From Phreatobacter sp. (GTDB lineage: Bacteria; Pseudomonadota; Alphaproteobacteria; Rhizobiales; Phreatobacteraceae): a stretch of DNA of 64,000 bases. Location of the stretch: the NCBI RefSeq assembly GCF_027532945.1, contig NZ_JAPZTZ010000010.1, positions 62,001-126,000 on the forward strand, written 5' to 3'. The notes below the pieces were generated by a model. It worked only from the letters and a program-made list of their open reading frames with translations, ran no database searches and was not told the DNA's origin. Within the stretch, counting starts at the first letter, position 1. Each line of letters begins with the position of its first letter. The translations under genes were made by a program, and so were the position numbers. Below, in pieces: positions 27,362 to 36,355 of the stretch.

Positions 27362-29407
27362 TCACTCGCCGCCGAGCTTCACACGCATGCCGGCATAGAC
27401 GGCAGCGCCCGGCCCCTGATAGCCGAAGACCTCCTGGTAGCGCTGGCCGAAGAGGTTCTCGCCGCGCACATAGACGGTCGCATTGCGGTTCAGCGCGTGG
27501 GAAATCTGCGCGCCGACCAGCGTGTAGGCGCCGAGCCGCACGTCCGTGGCGCCGGCCGGGCCGAAGAAGCTGTCCCGCATCGTGCCGTTATGAGCGACGG
27601 TCACGGTCACCTTCGTCTTGTCGTCCGGCAGGGTCGCCACCGCCGAGAGGCTCGCGGCGTGGCGCGGCCGGCGCAGCGCCTCCTTGCCGACATAGACGCC
27701 GCCGACGAGTTCGGCCGACTGCGTGTCCGTGTAGGTGTAAGAGCCGGTCAGCGACAGCCAGCCGAGCGGGCGTGCGGTGACCGCCACCTCGACGCCCTGG
27801 CGCGTCGTCTCGAAGGGCAGGTTGATGGCCGTGCCGCCGGACTGGACGATGGCGTCGCGGACGCTGGCGCGGAAATAGGTGATGTCGGTGACGAGCTTGC
27901 CGCCGAACCAGCGCTGCTCCACGCCGGCATCCCAGCCGATGGAATGTTCGGGCCTTAGCGTCGGGTTGCCGACGAAATTGGCGAAGAAGCCGAAGAGCTC
28001 GAAGAAGGTCGGGTTGGTGACGCCCTTGCCGATGGAGGCGTGGAGCTTGGTGCCGGTGTCGAAGGTCTGGGCGGCCGTCACGCGCCAGGTCAGCGCATTG
28101 CGGAAAGCCGAGTTCCAGTCCTGGCGAAGGGCGCCGGACAGCGACAGGCCGGTCGGTAGGCTGACGAGATACTCGCCGAACAGGCCCTTGCGGTCGCGCG
28201 AGCGCCCGGCGCCGGCATAGGTGTCATTGACGAAGGGACCGAAGAAGCCGTCGCTCTCGTAATAGTAGCGGAAATGCTCGCGGGTGATATCCGCACCGCC
28301 GACGATGGTGTGGCGGGCGCCGAGAAGGCCGGGGGTCTCGAACGTATAGGCCGAGCGATACTCAGCGCGGTTGCGCTCGGTGCGCGACCAGAAGCCCTGG
28401 CTTTCCAGGAAACCGAAGGCCGAGACATAGCTGTCGCGGGCATTGGTCGATTGCTGCGAGGTGTCGGCTGAGAAGCGATGGGTCCAGGCCCCGTCAAGCA
28501 GCCTGGCGGTGGCGGCGACGCGGCCCTGGATGTCATTGGCGGTGTTGCGCCCCGTGCCGGCGGCAAGGAAGCCGTAGTTCGGATCGGTGACGAAGCCCGG
28601 TCCGAAGGCGGTGTTGCCGGGATTGTAGAAACCGCCGCGGCTGACCATCCGGAAGACGCCCTCGACGCCGAACCAGTCGGCGAGGTCGGCGCCGATCTTG
28701 GCGGAGAGCGAGCCCATGTCGGAGCCATTCGGCCGCGTGGTGCCGGGCGCAACGACGAAGCCGCCGGAGCGCAGGCCGGAGATGGAGATGGCCGCGTGGA
28801 AGGGCCCCTGCGCGCCGCGCACCGTCGCCGAACCCTGGAGCGTCCCGAAGGAACCCCCCTCCAGCCGCGCGGTCAGTTCCGGCTTGGCGAGGCCACGGCC
28901 GGACTTGGTGGTGATGGAGATGACGCCGGCCTGGGCGTTCGGCCCCCAGATGCCGGATTGCGGCCCGCGGATCACCTCGATCCGGGCGATGCTGTCCACC
29001 GGCAGGTTGGCGAGGTCGGCATCGCCGGAGTTCACGTCGTTGATCGGAATGCCGTCGACGACCACCAGCACCTGGTTGGATTCGGCTCCGCGCACGCGGG
29101 TCTGGGTGAGGCTGCCGCGCCCGCCGGACTGGTTGACCGCGACGCCTGGCACGAGGCGCAGCACGTCGGGCACGCTCGCCGCGCCCTGGTTGGCGATGTC
29201 CTCGGCGGTGATGACGGTGACCGCCGAGCCGACGCGCGGGGCTTCCAGCGGCACGTTGCTGGCGCCGAAGACGGTGATTTCGGGCAGTTGCGCCGCGGCA
29301 AGCGGCGGCTGCTGGGCGCTCGCCAGACCGGGAGCGAGGATCACGGCGGCCGTTGCGAGGAGCACGGAGAGCCGTTGGGGACGGAGAAGACGAAAGACGA
29401 CAGGCAT
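27362..29407 (-). CDS. btuB: TonB-dependent cobalamin receptor (BtuB type)
   Basis: 681 residues from the ATG at 29407. A signal peptide ([20 protein letters not shown], cleaved near ASA/QQ), a TonB-box-like [10 protein letters not shown], and a plug domain with [40 protein letters not shown] and [21 protein letters not shown] are followed by a 22-strand barrel. Sequence alone cannot fix the ligand, but a cobalamin riboswitch directly upstream shows that vitamin B12 or a cobinamide is the likely cargo. Energy comes through TonB-ExbBD, which is not in the window, nor are btuCDF. Confidence 0.9.
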   Translation of the reverse strand: MPVVFRLLRPQRLSVLLATAAVILAPGLASAQQPPLAAAQLPEITVFGASNVPLEAPRVGSAVTVITAEDIANQGAASVPDVLRLVPGVAVNQSGGRGSLTQTRVRGAESNQVLVVVDGIPINDVNSGDADLANLPVDSIARIEVIRGPQSGIWGPNAQAGVISITTKSGRGLAKPELTARLEGGSFGTLQGSATVRGAQGPFHAAISISGLRSGGFVVAPGTTRPNGSDMGSLSAKIGADLADWFGVEGVFRMVSRGGFYNPGNTAFGPGFVTDPNYGFLAAGTGRNTANDIQGRVAATARLLDGAWTHRFSADTSQQSTNARDSYVSAFGFLESQGFWSRTERNRAEYRSAYTFETPGLLGARHTIVGGADITREHFRYYYESDGFFGPFVNDTYAGAGRSRDRKGLFGEYLVSLPTGLSLSGALRQDWNSAFRNALTWRVTAAQTFDTGTKLHASIGKGVTNPTFFELFGFFANFVGNPTLRPEHSIGWDAGVEQRWFGGKLVTDITYFRASVRDAIVQSGGTAINLPFETTRQGVEVAVTARPLGWLSLTGSYTYTDTQSAELVGGVYVGKEALRRPRHAASLSAVATLPDDKTKVTVTVAHNGTMRDSFFGPAGATDVRLGAYTLVGAQISHALNRNATVYVRGENLFGQRYQEVFGYQGPGAAVYAGMRVKLGGE

Positions 29408-29409
29408 GG

Positions 29410-29464
29410 CGGAACTCCGCTGCGGACCCAGAAGGTCGCGGAGTTCCGGCCTGAGGAGGCCGGA
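29410..29464 (-). promoter_or_regulatory. Riboswitch expression platform hiding the btuB ribosome site
   Basis: Two mutually exclusive hairpins are visible in the leader. In one, CGGAACTCCGC (- strand, from 29448 to 29438) pairs over 11 perfect bases with GCGGAGTTCCG (29420 to 29410), which contains the GGAG ribosome site seven bases before the ATG. In the other, TCCGGCCT and AGGCCGGA (29464-29457 and 29452-29445) form an 8-bp stem that uses up part of the masking strand. This is the expected layout for control of translation initiation. Confidence 0.7.
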
Positions 29465-29544
29465 CGAATCCGCGACGGTGGTGTCACGGATCAAGCGGAA
29501 CGGACCGCTCCCGGGCGCGCCTCCCGCACGCACGGACAGTGACG

Positions 29545-29730
29545 TCGCGCCGGCCGGTCTCCTGGCTCGCGGGTCGTCGCCCGGTCCCCGCCTTCCCGAC
29601 GCCCGAACGGGGTGTCAGTGGCTGATGGGGGAGGGCTCACCGCTTACAGTTGCGGGGGCAGCTGCGGCCTTGCGGAGGGCTGTGAGACCCGCCGCGCACC
29701 GCATTCCCGTGGCCGTCCCTTGCGGGCGGC
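29545..29730 (-). ncRNA. Cobalamin (AdoCbl) riboswitch
   Basis: Read on the - strand, the leader shows the conserved elements in order: GGGAATGCGGTGCG (about 29708-29695), then the core CTGCCCCCGCAACTGTAAG (about 29662-29644), GAGCCCTCCCCCATCAGCCACTG, GCGTCGGGAAGGC, and the terminal B12 box GAGCCAGGAGACCGGCC (about 29569-29553). These are the hallmarks of the cobalamin riboswitch class. Binding of coenzyme B12 should shut off expression of the receptor gene starting at 29407. Outer limits are approximate. Confidence 0.95.
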
Positions 29731-29805
29731 CGCCGTCGCGAGACCCATGAATGCGCCGGGTTGCGACAATGTGTCAATCCGGCGGCTGGCGGACCCGCAC
29801 ATGCG

Positions 29806-29831
29806 AAAGGCCCGCCGTCGCCGGCGGGCCT
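29806..29831 (-). terminator. Hairpin downstream of the metallo-hydrolase gene
   Basis: A 10-bp perfect stem (AGGCCCGCCG at 29808-29817, CGGCGGGCCT at 29822-29831) with a 4-base loop, followed on the - strand by TTTCGC. It lies 25 bases after the stop codon and just before the riboswitch, so it should insulate the riboswitch-controlled transcript. Confidence 0.65.
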
Positions 29832-29856
29832 CGCAGTCAAGGCGCTCAGCCGTGGA

Positions 29857-30837
29857 TCAGATGGACGGGGTCCACTGGGCCGGAACGAGCTGGAAACCAG
29901 CGCCGTCCTTGGCGATGTAGCCGTTGGCCGGGAAGGGCGCGTGATAGAAATGCACGCGGGACTTCTCGCTCGCGGCCATGTCGAGGAACTGGCGGCGCGT
30001 GGCGCGGGCGGCATCGGCGTCCATGTCGAAGATCGCCGACCAATCGGGATTGCGCACGAAGAGGGCGGGGTGGTTGGTCAGGTCCGCCATGTAGAGAAGC
30101 TTGGCGTTGCCCGACGAGATCATGAACACGCTGTGGCCCGGCGAATGGCCGAAGGCCGGCATCGAGGTCACGCCAGCGGCAACCTCGGCGCCCGGCTTGA
30201 ACTGCTTCACGGCGGAGGCCACCGGCGAGAAGACGCGGCGGCAGTTCTGGAAGGCGCCGCGCATGGCCTCGGGAGCGGCGTTCATGCGCTCGTCCGACAT
30301 CCAGAAGGCCCATTCCGGCTCCGGCACCTGGATCTCGGCATTCGGGAATACGGCGGTGCCGTCGCGCAGGCGGATGCCGTTGATGTGGTCACCGTGGAAG
30401 TGGCTGATGATCACCGAGGAGACGTTTGCCGGATCGAAGCCGGCGGCGCGGAAATTCGCCATCCAGGTGCCCGAGGTCGGGGCGCCGGTATTGCCGTTGC
30501 CGGTGTCGAGCAGGACGACCTTGCCGCCGGTCTCGACGACGAGGGTGTTGAAGGGGATCGGCACGGCGTTGGTCGGCAGGAAGGCCGAGGCCATGGCGGC
30601 CTGGACGGCCGGCAGCTCGGCATTGCGGACGAAGCCCTCGAGCGGACGGGCGAAGAAGCCGTCATTGATGGCGGTGACGGTGATGTCGCCGACCTTGTAG
30701 CGGTAGAAGCCGGGGGCCTGGACCGCGGCGGCCGCTGCCTGGGCAAAGACCTCGCGCGAGGCGCCGGTCAGGAAAGCCGGGGCGGCGAGGGCCGCAGCGC
30801 CGGTGGCGAGGGCATGGCGGCGATTGATCGTGGTCAT
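29857..30837 (-). CDS. Exported MBL-fold metallo-hydrolase
   Basis: 326 residues from the ATG at 30837, which places the twin-arginine signal NRRHALATGAAALAAPAF at the very N-terminus. The metallo-beta-lactamase fold shows VVLLDTGNGN, the zinc motif SHFHGDH (His-x-His-x-Asp-His, about residue 140), a later metal His in GHSPGHS and the bridging Asp in LYMADLTNH. Likely a periplasmic lactonase or hydrolase of the quorum-quenching/glyoxalase-like clade; the substrate is unknown. The ORF could begin 11 codons earlier, but that start would bury the Tat signal. Confidence 0.88.
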   Translation of the reverse strand: MTTINRRHALATGAAALAAPAFLTGASREVFAQAAAAAVQAPGFYRYKVGDITVTAINDGFFARPLEGFVRNAELPAVQAAMASAFLPTNAVPIPFNTLVVETGGKVVLLDTGNGNTGAPTSGTWMANFRAAGFDPANVSSVIISHFHGDHINGIRLRDGTAVFPNAEIQVPEPEWAFWMSDERMNAAPEAMRGAFQNCRRVFSPVASAVKQFKPGAEVAAGVTSMPAFGHSPGHSVFMISSGNAKLLYMADLTNHPALFVRNPDWSAIFDMDADAARATRRQFLDMAASEKSRVHFYHAPFPANGYIAKDGAGFQLVPAQWTPSI

Positions 30838-30924
30838 GGTGTCCTCCGACAGGGGCGCAGCCGACGGCAAGCATCCGAGCGGCGAGGCAGTAAATTGCCG
30901 GAACGGGCCCGCCGTCCAGTGCTT

Positions 30925-30940
30925 GTCACATGAATGTGAC
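30925..30940. promoter_or_regulatory. Dyad GTCACAT-N2-ATGTGAC upstream of the metallo-hydrolase
   Basis: Perfect 7-base arms, 88 bases upstream of the start at 30837 and 20 bases after the stop of the upstream gene. The TGTCACA-like half-sites resemble Crp/Fnr or GntR operators. Which protein binds is unknown. Confidence 0.4.
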
Positions 30941-30959
30941 CGCTTGTTTGCCGGATCGC

Positions 30960-32201
30960 CTAGCGGGATGAGACGCGGGTGTTGGCGCGGGCCACGGCAG
31001 CCACGGCCTCGGCGCGGTCGCGCACGACGATCAGCCGGCGGATCTCGCCGCGCAGGTAGGCCTGCAGGAAGCGGTCATACTCCTTGATGGAGATGCAGCC
31101 GTTGGAGTCGCCGTTGGGGCCGAGCAGGTAGGTATGGGCGAGCAGGCCGGCACGGCCATGGATGGCCTGGCTGCCACCGACCGGGTTGAGCCGGATGGCG
31201 CGCACACCGTGGAACAGCGCCTCGCGCTCCGTCAGATCATAGACATGCGGTGGGGTCGGGCCGCGCATCCGCACATGGGCGTAGCGCACGTCGTTGCGGT
31301 AGCTGCCGAGGCCGGACTGGGCCTCCAGCTTCTCGCCGTTCGGCAGGTAGACCATGCGCGAGCCGATGTCATAGACCGCGACGCCCATGGGCGGACGGGG
31401 CGCCGGGCCGCCGAGGCCGAAGGAGAAGCCGCCGCCGAGGCCGCCGCGCGCCGCGCCGGCATCGGTGCCGAGATTGCCCTCGCTCGGGGCATAGGCGAGC
31501 TGCGGACCGTCGGCCTGGCCATCGCGGCGGGGGCCGAAGAGGCGCTCGAAGAAGTTGCGGCCGTCCGGCTGGGCCGGGGCCGGCGTCGCGGCGGCCTGCT
31601 GCTCGCGGCCCTGGCGACGCGTGGCAATCCGCGGCGCTTCGGGCGTCGCGGCGGTGGCGGGCGCATCGGAGGGCCGGCGCATCGGCAGCGGCGCAACCAG
31701 GGTCGTGTCCGGGCCGTCCTCGTCCTCTTCGGCGGCAGCGGCGCCGGCGCTGCCCGGACGCGCCAGCGGCATGGGGGCGAGGGGGAGGCCCGGCCGGCTC
31801 TCCAGGGCGACATCGCGGCCGGGGAGGCTCGCCAGCACCAGCGTGCCGCTCGGCAGGGCGGGCGCCGCCTGGGCCGCGGCACTGGCCGCCGGGGCGGGCG
31901 CATGGATATGGGCGGCGAGGGGGCGGGCGGCACCAAAGGTCTGGCGACCGGCGCCGAGGTCGTAGGATGGGTCGAGCAGCGGGGCGAAGGAGCCGAGCGA
32001 GGCGAGGGCGGGCTGGCCGGCACCGATCGTCACCGGCGCGGTCGCAGCCTCGGCGCGTTCGATCGTGTGCGTCTTGAGGGCGAGCGTCGTCAGGCCGGCA
32101 AGGCCCGCCGAGAGGGCGAGCACGGTGAACCAGGGGAAAGGGGGGGCATCGGCGCGTGCCAGGTTGGCGCCACGCACGGGGTCGCGGGTCAGGTTACGCA
32201 T
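30960..32201 (-). CDS. Membrane-anchored Tlde1/DUF2778 L,D-transpeptidase-like protein
   Basis: 413 residues from the ATG at 32201 (MRNLTRDPV). One membrane segment (FPWFTVLALSAGLAGLTTLALK, about residues 28-50) is followed by a 200-residue Ala/Pro-rich linker. The C-terminal DUF2778 domain contains YDIGSRMVYLPNGEKLEAQSG, the His of AIHGRAGLLAHTYLLGPNG and the Cys of SNGCISIKEYDRFL, the His/Cys pair of L,D-transpeptidase-type active sites. The family includes the type VI effector Tlde1, but many Rhizobiales carry anchored forms of their own. It likely edits peptidoglycan in the periplasm. No immunity or secretion genes are nearby. Confidence 0.8.
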   Translation of the reverse strand: MRNLTRDPVRGANLARADAPPFPWFTVLALSAGLAGLTTLALKTHTIERAEAATAPVTIGAGQPALASLGSFAPLLDPSYDLGAGRQTFGAARPLAAHIHAPAPAASAAAQAAPALPSGTLVLASLPGRDVALESRPGLPLAPMPLARPGSAGAAAAEEDEDGPDTTLVAPLPMRRPSDAPATAATPEAPRIATRRQGREQQAAATPAPAQPDGRNFFERLFGPRRDGQADGPQLAYAPSEGNLGTDAGAARGGLGGGFSFGLGGPAPRPPMGVAVYDIGSRMVYLPNGEKLEAQSGLGSYRNDVRYAHVRMRGPTPPHVYDLTEREALFHGVRAIRLNPVGGSQAIHGRAGLLAHTYLLGPNGDSNGCISIKEYDRFLQAYLRGEIRRLIVVRDRAEAVAAVARANTRVSSR

Positions 32202-32469
32202 ACGCAACGGCCTCGTCACGCTTTGGCACGTTCCCCCCATCGAAGCAGCAGCGAACCGACATCGCCGTTCCCTCGGGGGAGGGCTGCGCAGCGACCGTGC
32301 GGCGGAGCGAACCGCCGACGATGCCCGCACAGGAGCCAAACAAAAGAGGCATCCATAAGGCGCGTGAAGGGTTAACCGCCGGTGAAGCCGCATTGTGCCG
32401 CCTCGCGTGGCCTGCGGCAACGCCCACCTTGCCACAGGCGGCGACCATTGGTAGGCGAGGGGCACGGTG

Positions 32470-32544
<75 letters not shown>

Positions 32545-32552
32545 GCCCCCGC

Positions 32553-34130
32553 TCAGTTCGTCAGGCGCAGGCGCTTGATCTGGTCGCCGATGGCGTCGAA
32601 GGCATTGGCCAGCGCCTCGTCGGAATCGGCCAGCAACGCCATGGACGCATTCGACGCGCATTGCGCCAGGATCGATCGCGCCGTGGCGTCGGTGACATAG
32701 AAGCCGACCGTGTAGATGAGGATGCCTTGGGCCTTGATGTTGGCGCAGGCGGTCAGTGTCTTCTCGTTCATCTTGGCGACGATGTCGGTGCGGTTGCTCG
32801 ACGTGGTGCCAAGGCGGCCGGCGGCGGAGAAGCCATAGGCCGAATAGAACGAGCCGTTCATCGTCGGCAGGCCGATGGCATCGTTGGCGCCATCGGTCAT
32901 CAGGACCAGGAACTTCCGATTGTTGACGTCATTGTAGGCCCGGCCCTCCGTGAAGGGCGGTTCGGGCGACAGCACGCGCCAGCCCCACATCACCGCCTCA
33001 TGCAGATTGGTGCCGCCGTAGTTCGGCATGGCGGTGATGGCCGTCGCCAGCGTCGTCTGGTTGGAGGTCAGCGGAATGATGGGGTTTGAGTCGCAGAGCT
33101 GGTTCGGCCCGCGGCGCGTGCCGTTGGCGAGCGAGGTGTCGGGGGTCGCGCCGTTGTATTTGCAGGTGCGGCGCTGGCGCGACAGCATGTCGGTGCCGAG
33201 GCCGGACTGGCACGAACCGTCCGAGAGATAGTTGTTGTAGAAGCCGCTCCAGCTGCCCTCGTCGGGCTCGTCGGGCGCGAAGCTCGGTACGAACAACGTC
33301 GCCGGATTGCCGCTGGTGGGCGGCGTGTCGGTGACGTCATGGGGCGAGGGCCTGGCCTCGACGCAGCCGCCCCAGGTCACGTTGCGCATCTGCGAATAGA
33401 GGTTCAGCCGGTTCGCATTGACGGCGAAGTTCTCGTTGTGGAAGGGCGAAAAGCCCTGGGTGTCGATCCAGCTCGCATTGGCATTGTTGGAGCCGACATT
33501 GACCATGGAGGCGAAGGGCACGACCGCCACCTTCGCGTCGCCAGGGATGTAGGCCATGTCCAGGACCTTGCGCATCAGGTCGTTCGCCGAGGAGCGTAGG
33601 GTCGTGATACGGCTGCCTGACATCGAACCGGAATTGTCGAGGACCAGGGCGACTTCGAGCAGGTTGCGGCCGAGCTGCGAGGCGGACTGCGCGCCGATCG
33701 GGATGGAGCTGATCCCGACCACCGGCAACAGGTAGGGCGCATGGTTCAGCGTCGCGCTCGCGTCGACCTTGCGGGCCGATGGATCGACCGTGACGGTCAG
33801 GACGACCTGTGGGCCGAAGTCGAGATTGGCATTGATGTAGTTGCGGATGATCTGGGTGATCTGCGCGTTGGTCGAGTTCGCCGTCACCGTGCGCGTCGCG
33901 GCGAGGGTCGCGGCGTCGAGGGCGCTCTGGAGGCGCACCTTGCGACCGCTCGCCATGGTGTAGTCGACGGCGCCGCCGGCAATGCCGATGATCGGCAGCA
34001 GCGCGACGGCGAAGAGCTGGGCGATGGCACCGGAACGGTCGTCACGGAACCGCCGCAGCGCATGGCGCGCGCTGTGGGCGAGCCGCGTCAGGCGCCGCGG
34101 CACGGGCTGGTTGGAGGAGCGGGCGATCAT
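32553..34130 (-). CDS. TadG-like pilus-assembly protein with von Willebrand A domain
   Basis: 525 residues from the ATG at 34130 (AAGGA upstream). An N-terminal TadE/TadG-type segment, FRDDRSGAIAQLFAVALLPIIGIAGGAVDYTMASGRKVRLQSALDAATLA, anchors it in the inner membrane. From about residue 160 a VWA domain begins with the metal-binding motif VLDNSGSMSGSR (DxSxS), and later MTDGAND and the GGTN loop supply other metal ligands. Several Cys in the inserted region could form disulfides. TadG is part of Flp-type pilus systems, but no other tad genes are here, so this is an orphan copy. Confidence 0.85.
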   Translation of the reverse strand: MIARSSNQPVPRRLTRLAHSARHALRRFRDDRSGAIAQLFAVALLPIIGIAGGAVDYTMASGRKVRLQSALDAATLAATRTVTANSTNAQITQIIRNYINANLDFGPQVVLTVTVDPSARKVDASATLNHAPYLLPVVGISSIPIGAQSASQLGRNLLEVALVLDNSGSMSGSRITTLRSSANDLMRKVLDMAYIPGDAKVAVVPFASMVNVGSNNANASWIDTQGFSPFHNENFAVNANRLNLYSQMRNVTWGGCVEARPSPHDVTDTPPTSGNPATLFVPSFAPDEPDEGSWSGFYNNYLSDGSCQSGLGTDMLSRQRRTCKYNGATPDTSLANGTRRGPNQLCDSNPIIPLTSNQTTLATAITAMPNYGGTNLHEAVMWGWRVLSPEPPFTEGRAYNDVNNRKFLVLMTDGANDAIGLPTMNGSFYSAYGFSAAGRLGTTSSNRTDIVAKMNEKTLTACANIKAQGILIYTVGFYVTDATARSILAQCASNASMALLADSDEALANAFDAIGDQIKRLRLTN

Positions 34131-34280
34131 TGGCGCTGGTCCTTGGGGGCAGAGGTTGTCCCCTGCGTTGACCATTTTCTGTGCAATTAGCGCTAAATGA
34201 TCTGTGAATATGCGCGGATAAACATGCCCCTTGGGCAGCCGGGGGTCTGGGGTGGTTAATCGCCGGTGAACCTCGACGCT

Positions 34281-35042
34281 TCAGGGCGCGAAATGCCTGG
34301 CAATCTCACGGTGGAGCAGGGCCGCGAAGGCCTCCTCGCGCTCGACCACCTCGAAGGCCTGGCCGCCGATGCCGATGGCCATGGGCTGCGCCCCGGCTGC
34401 GGCGGGGAGCAGCGTGCAGACGATGCCCGCGCCCGGCACGATGCGGCTTGCGGATAGCGCGTGGCCGCGACGCCGGATGATCTCTATCTCCGTGCGGATG
34501 GCCGCGGGATCGAGCGGCGGTCGATCCGTCTCCCGCGTCAGCTCCGCCCGGGAGATACGGCGGGCGATCTCTTCCTCCGCCATGGCTGACAGCAGCGTCA
34601 GGCCCATGCCCGATTCGGCGAGGGGACGCCGTGTGCCCGCGGGAATGTGCAGGCGCATGGCGCGGGTCGCCGGGCGCACGGCGATGTAGACGACGTGGAC
34701 GTCGCTGGCGATGCCGAGGAGGATCGTCTCGCCCGTCGCTTCGCCCAGTTTCTCCATCAGGCGGGCGACACGCCCGTCCGTGATGCGGTCGTCGATCCAG
34801 CGGCCGAGAACCGAGACCCGCTGCGTCGGCTGCACCCGCCGGTCGGGCAGGGCGGCGAGATAGCCGAGGTCGATCAGGCCGTTGACCAGCATGGACGTGC
34901 TCGACTGGGGAATGCCGAGGGCGCGGGCTATCTCGGTCACGCCGGCGGGACGTTGAAGGCTGTCGAACAGTTCGAGCAGGGCGAGGACCCGCGTGGCGGA
35001 TTTCACGCCGCCTGTATCGAAACTCTTGCGCGGACGCGGCAT
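34281..35042 (-). CDS. IclR-family transcriptional regulator
   Basis: 253 residues. A winged helix-turn-helix (KSATRVLALLELFDSLQRPAGVTEIARALGIPQSSTSMLVNGLIDLGYL) is followed by the IclR effector domain (ETILLGIASDVHVVYIAV, ESGMGLTLLSAM). It is divergent from the TctC gene at 35258 and the MaoC/CaiB genes beyond, so it most likely controls that catabolic cluster. The ligand is probably an organic acid related to the pathway. Confidence 0.9.
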   Translation of the reverse strand: MPRPRKSFDTGGVKSATRVLALLELFDSLQRPAGVTEIARALGIPQSSTSMLVNGLIDLGYLAALPDRRVQPTQRVSVLGRWIDDRITDGRVARLMEKLGEATGETILLGIASDVHVVYIAVRPATRAMRLHIPAGTRRPLAESGMGLTLLSAMAEEEIARRISRAELTRETDRPPLDPAAIRTEIEIIRRRGHALSASRIVPGAGIVCTLLPAAAGAQPMAIGIGGQAFEVVEREEAFAALLHREIARHFAP

Positions 35043-35257
35043 GCGGAGCCCTCAAAGCACCAATCAAGAATGTGATAATCGAAATCAGATTGACGGACAA
35101 CGAGGCGCTTGCGACATTTTCTCCTGTCACGGGGGACACAGACCAGAAGGGCCGACGGCCTGCATCGACGGCACCTTGCGCCATCAGGCGCAGCTGCGGC
35201 GTTGCGAGGCGATGGACGCCCACCCGCCGTGGCGAGGCCATGCGAGGAGACGCGCCC
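35043..35257. promoter_or_regulatory. Divergent IclR/TctC control region
   Basis: 215 bases without a gene. Near 35073-35087 the AT-rich segment TGAT-N7-ATCA stands out; an imperfect dyad of this kind at the regulator's own start is what an IclR operator would look like. The GAGGAGA ribosome site of the + strand gene is at 35244-35250. Confidence 0.4.
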
Positions 35258-36247
35258 ATGACCACCCGCCGCTTGTTGACCCGTCGCACGTTCGGGATTG
35301 GCGCCTCGGCGCTGGGGCTCACGCTGGCCGCGCCCGGCATCCTGCGGGCCCAGTCCTATCCCTCGCGTCCGGTCCGAATGCTCGTCGGCTTCGCGCCGGG
35401 CGGCCCGACCGACATCGTGGCGCGACAGCTCGCCCAATACATGACCGAGCCGCTGGGGCAGAGCATCGTCATCGAGAACCGCGGCGGCGCGAACGGCAAC
35501 ATCGCCGCCCAGGAAATCGCGGGTGCTGCGCCTGACGGCTACAACCTGTTCTACAACACCTCGGCCATTGCCATCAGCCCGGCGCTCTACCCGCGCCTCG
35601 GCTACGACGTGAAGGCCTTCGTGCCGGTCGGTCTCACCGCCACCGTGCCGATGGTGCTGGAGGTTCATCCGCAGATGCCGGTGAACAATGTCGATGAGTT
35701 CGTGGCCTATGTGAAGGCCAATGCCGACAAGCTCTCCTACGCCTCGACCGGCATTGGCTCGATCACCCATCTCGGCACGGCTCTGCTGCTCGGCCGTATC
35801 GGCGCCAAGGTCACCCACGTGCCCTATCGCGGCAGCGCGCCGGCGCTGGTCGATCTTGCAGGCGGGCGCGTCCACTTCATGTCCGACACGATCAATTCGT
35901 CGCTGCCCTTCATCATGGATGGCCGCCTGAAGCCCCTGGCGGTGACCAGCAAGACGCGCCTCGCCGCCTTGCCGAACATCCCGACCCTCACCGAACTCGG
36001 CCTGCAGGATGTCGAGGTCGGCGCCTGGCAGGGCATCGTCGCTCCTCCCGGGACACCGCAGGAGATCGTCACCAAGGTCAATGCTGCGATGATGACCGCG
36101 CTGCGCAACAAGGACTTCCTCGCCCGGCTCGAGGAGCAGCAGACGACGCCGCTCGGCTCAACGCCCGCCGAATATGGCGCCTATATCGCCGCCGAACTCG
36201 CGCGCTGGGACAAGGTGGTGAAGGAGAACGGCATCACCATGAACTGA
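35258..36247 (+). CDS. Tripartite tricarboxylate transporter binding protein (Bug/TctC)
   Basis: 329 residues from the ATG at 35258, which follows GAGGAGA. A twin-arginine-like signal (TRRTFGIGASALGLTLAAPG, cleaved near LRAQ) precedes the Bug fold: VRMLVGFAPGGPTDIVARQLAQYM, NRGGANGNIAAQEIAGAAPDGY, VPYRGSAPALVDLAGGRVHFM. It should bind a carboxylic acid in the periplasm. The membrane partners TctA/TctB are absent from the window, as is common for this inflated family. Its place before MaoC and CaiB genes suggests that the ligand feeds that pathway. Confidence 0.9.
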   Translation: MTTRRLLTRRTFGIGASALGLTLAAPGILRAQSYPSRPVRMLVGFAPGGPTDIVARQLAQYMTEPLGQSIVIENRGGANGNIAAQEIAGAAPDGYNLFYNTSAIAISPALYPRLGYDVKAFVPVGLTATVPMVLEVHPQMPVNNVDEFVAYVKANADKLSYASTGIGSITHLGTALLLGRIGAKVTHVPYRGSAPALVDLAGGRVHFMSDTINSSLPFIMDGRLKPLAVTSKTRLAALPNIPTLTELGLQDVEVGAWQGIVAPPGTPQEIVTKVNAAMMTALRNKDFLARLEEQQTTPLGSTPAEYGAYIAAELARWDKVVKENGITMN

Positions 36248-36269
36248 GGCGGGGGACAGGGGCGTTTTT

Positions 36270-36292
36270 ATCATCAGCGTGATCATGATGAT
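36270..36292. promoter_or_regulatory. Dyad ATCATCA-N9-TGATGAT upstream of MaoC/CaiB
   Basis: Perfect 7-base arms at 36270-36276 and 36286-36292, in the 108-base gap between the TctC and MaoC genes. The AT-rich character contrasts with the neighbouring coding DNA. It is a candidate second operator for the IclR protein, which would split the cluster into two transcripts. Confidence 0.4.
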
Positions 36293-36355
36293 CGTATTGA
36301 CGAATTCGCTCCTGTCCCCTAGCACCGCCCCATCAGAACAAGCCGGGAGGACGAC

